A DNA stretch of 6,439 nucleotides from Rhodospirillales bacterium (GTDB taxonomy: Bacteria; Pseudomonadota; Alphaproteobacteria; Rhodospirillales; Defluviicoccaceae), in the NCBI GenBank assembly GCA_026125865.1, contig JAHCKI010000143.1, forward strand, positions 1 through 6,439, written 5' to 3'. A program made the position numbers and the translations under genes. Shown one piece after another: positions 6,004-6,439 of this stretch (position 1 is the stretch's first letter; each line of letters starts with the position of its first letter). The notes under the pieces were generated by a model that was given only the letters and a program-made list of their open reading frames with translations, had not been told where the DNA came from and searched no databases.

Positions 6004-6243
6004 ATGATTCTATCGGAACTGAAGTCCTATCTCGTGGATCGCCGGCGCGTTCCAATCACCGACATCGCCATTCGATTTGGTGTTACGCCGGACGCCGCGC
6101 GCGGCATGTTGGATGTGTGGGCGCGCAAGGGACGTGTTCGGCGCGTTGAAGACGGCGGACAAGCCTGCGGCGGTTGCTGCGGCTGCACTGGCGGACAGCC
6201 GGAAATCTACGAATGGCTCGACGAGCACCCCTCATCTTCGTAG
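6004..6243 (+). CDS. feoC: FeoC-like [Fe-S]-dependent regulator
   Basis: A 79-aa protein starting 6 nt after the feoB stop. Residues 1-48 form a winged helix: MILSELKSYLVDRRRVPITDIAIRF in outline, then VTPDAARGMLDVWARKGRVRRV. A cysteine cluster follows, Cys55, Cys58, Cys59 and Cys61 (CGGCCGC, spacing CxxCCxC), and the tail is EIYEWLD. FeoC proteins bind the FeoB cytoplasmic domain and carry a redox-sensitive cluster; in enterobacteria FeoC protects FeoB from proteolysis, and a role as transcription factor was proposed. The cluster here is much tighter than the well-studied enterobacterial form, so metal binding may differ. No clear Shine-Dalgarno sequence precedes the ATG, which suggests re-initiation after feoB. 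It is the last gene of the operon. Confidence 0.85.
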   Translation: MILSELKSYLVDRRRVPITDIAIRFGVTPDAARGMLDVWARKGRVRRVEDGGQACGGCCGCTGGQPEIYEWLDEHPSSS

Positions 6244-6348
6244 TGTCGGTCTTGACGGATCAATTCAGCTAACTCGATCCCCTTGATGGGACCGGGTCGG
6301 TTGGAGGACCTCGCCATTGAACGATCGACACAAGGAGAACGACAGGGG
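6244..6348. other. Intergenic gap after the feo operon
   Basis: This 105-nt gap holds no convincing gene. A weak stem (TCCC 6278-6281 with GGGA 6288-6291) has no T-run and is not a credible terminator. A TTGACG (6252-6257) could be a -35 box for the downstream gene, but the best -10 partner (TCGATC, 6274-6279) matches only 3 of 6 bases. Confidence 0.4.
6332..6337 (+). promoter_or_regulatory. Ribosome binding site of the right-edge gene
   Basis: AAGGAG lies 11 nt before the ATG at 6349, slightly far but strong. It supports a real gene start there. Confidence 0.55.
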
Positions 6349-6439
6349 ATGAATAGCGAGCCTTTCAGCATCGAGGGTGCTCTCAAGGGCGGATGGCGGG
6401 CCTTCATGGCGCGCCCCCTGTTCTGGGTCGGGGTGCAAC
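6349..6439 (+). CDS. Start of an unidentified, probably integral membrane protein (cut by window edge)
   Basis: The first 30 codons are visible and the frame is still open at the edge. The N-terminus reads MNSEPFSIEGALKGGWRAF, then MARPLFWVGVQ. A short amphipathic helix with 'ALKxGW' followed by a hydrophobic 'P-L-F-W-V-G-V' stretch resembles the start of polytopic membrane proteins of the YciC/DUF975 type, where a helix precedes the first membrane span. This is a resemblance from memory and too short to be certain. No in-frame ATG, GTG or TTG lies close upstream, and a good AAGGAG supports the ATG. It follows the feo operon on the same strand after 105 nt and could be separately transcribed. 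Confidence 0.6.
   Translation, partial: MNSEPFSIEGALKGGWRAFMARPLFWVGVQ

Overview
The window is GC-rich DNA with dense, short-spaced gene clusters. It looks like a proteobacterial chromosome, most likely an alphaproteobacterium (Rhodospirillales-like). That placement is an inference from gene style, the tandem FeoA arrangement and the FeoC-like protein; no marker gene proves it. I see no mobile element, CRISPR array, tRNA or rRNA.

Left part (1-1883, minus strand): an acyl-CoA metabolism pair. A complete enoyl-CoA hydratase/isomerase family gene (1095-1883) is followed after 3 nt by the N-terminal 363 codons of an NDP-forming acyl-CoA synthetase (1-1091), which runs off the left edge. They look co-transcribed from a possible promoter near 1918-1947. 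The substrate is unknown.

Middle part (2027-2844, minus strand): a two-gene module. A 110-aa PadR-family winged-helix regulator overlaps by 4 nt (ATGA) a 162-aa protein that carries a 'permease prefix domain 2'-like segment and one C-terminal membrane helix, but no permease. A possible promoter lies upstream, and an inverted repeat covers its -35 box and spacer, so autoregulation is plausible.

Right part (3069-6243, plus strand): a ferrous iron uptake operon, feoA1-feoA2-feoB-feoC. It is preceded by a good Fur-box-like sequence (3069-3089) in the 267-nt region shared with the divergent PadR gene. FeoB is the GTPase-coupled Fe(II) permease. The two FeoA proteins are small SH3-like partners, and the FeoC-like protein is a winged-helix protein with a compact CxxCCxC cluster. 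The feoA2/feoB junction carries a perfect 17-bp tandem duplication. It copies the ATGA stop/start overlap and creates a 6-codon minicistron linking the two genes, which is the most unusual local feature.

Right edge (6349-6439, plus strand): the first 30 codons of an unidentified, probably membrane, protein with its own ribosome binding site.

No clearly new multi-gene system is visible. The best leads are the duplicated stop/start junction, the permease-less PadR/prefix-domain module, and the short Cys cluster of the FeoC-like protein.
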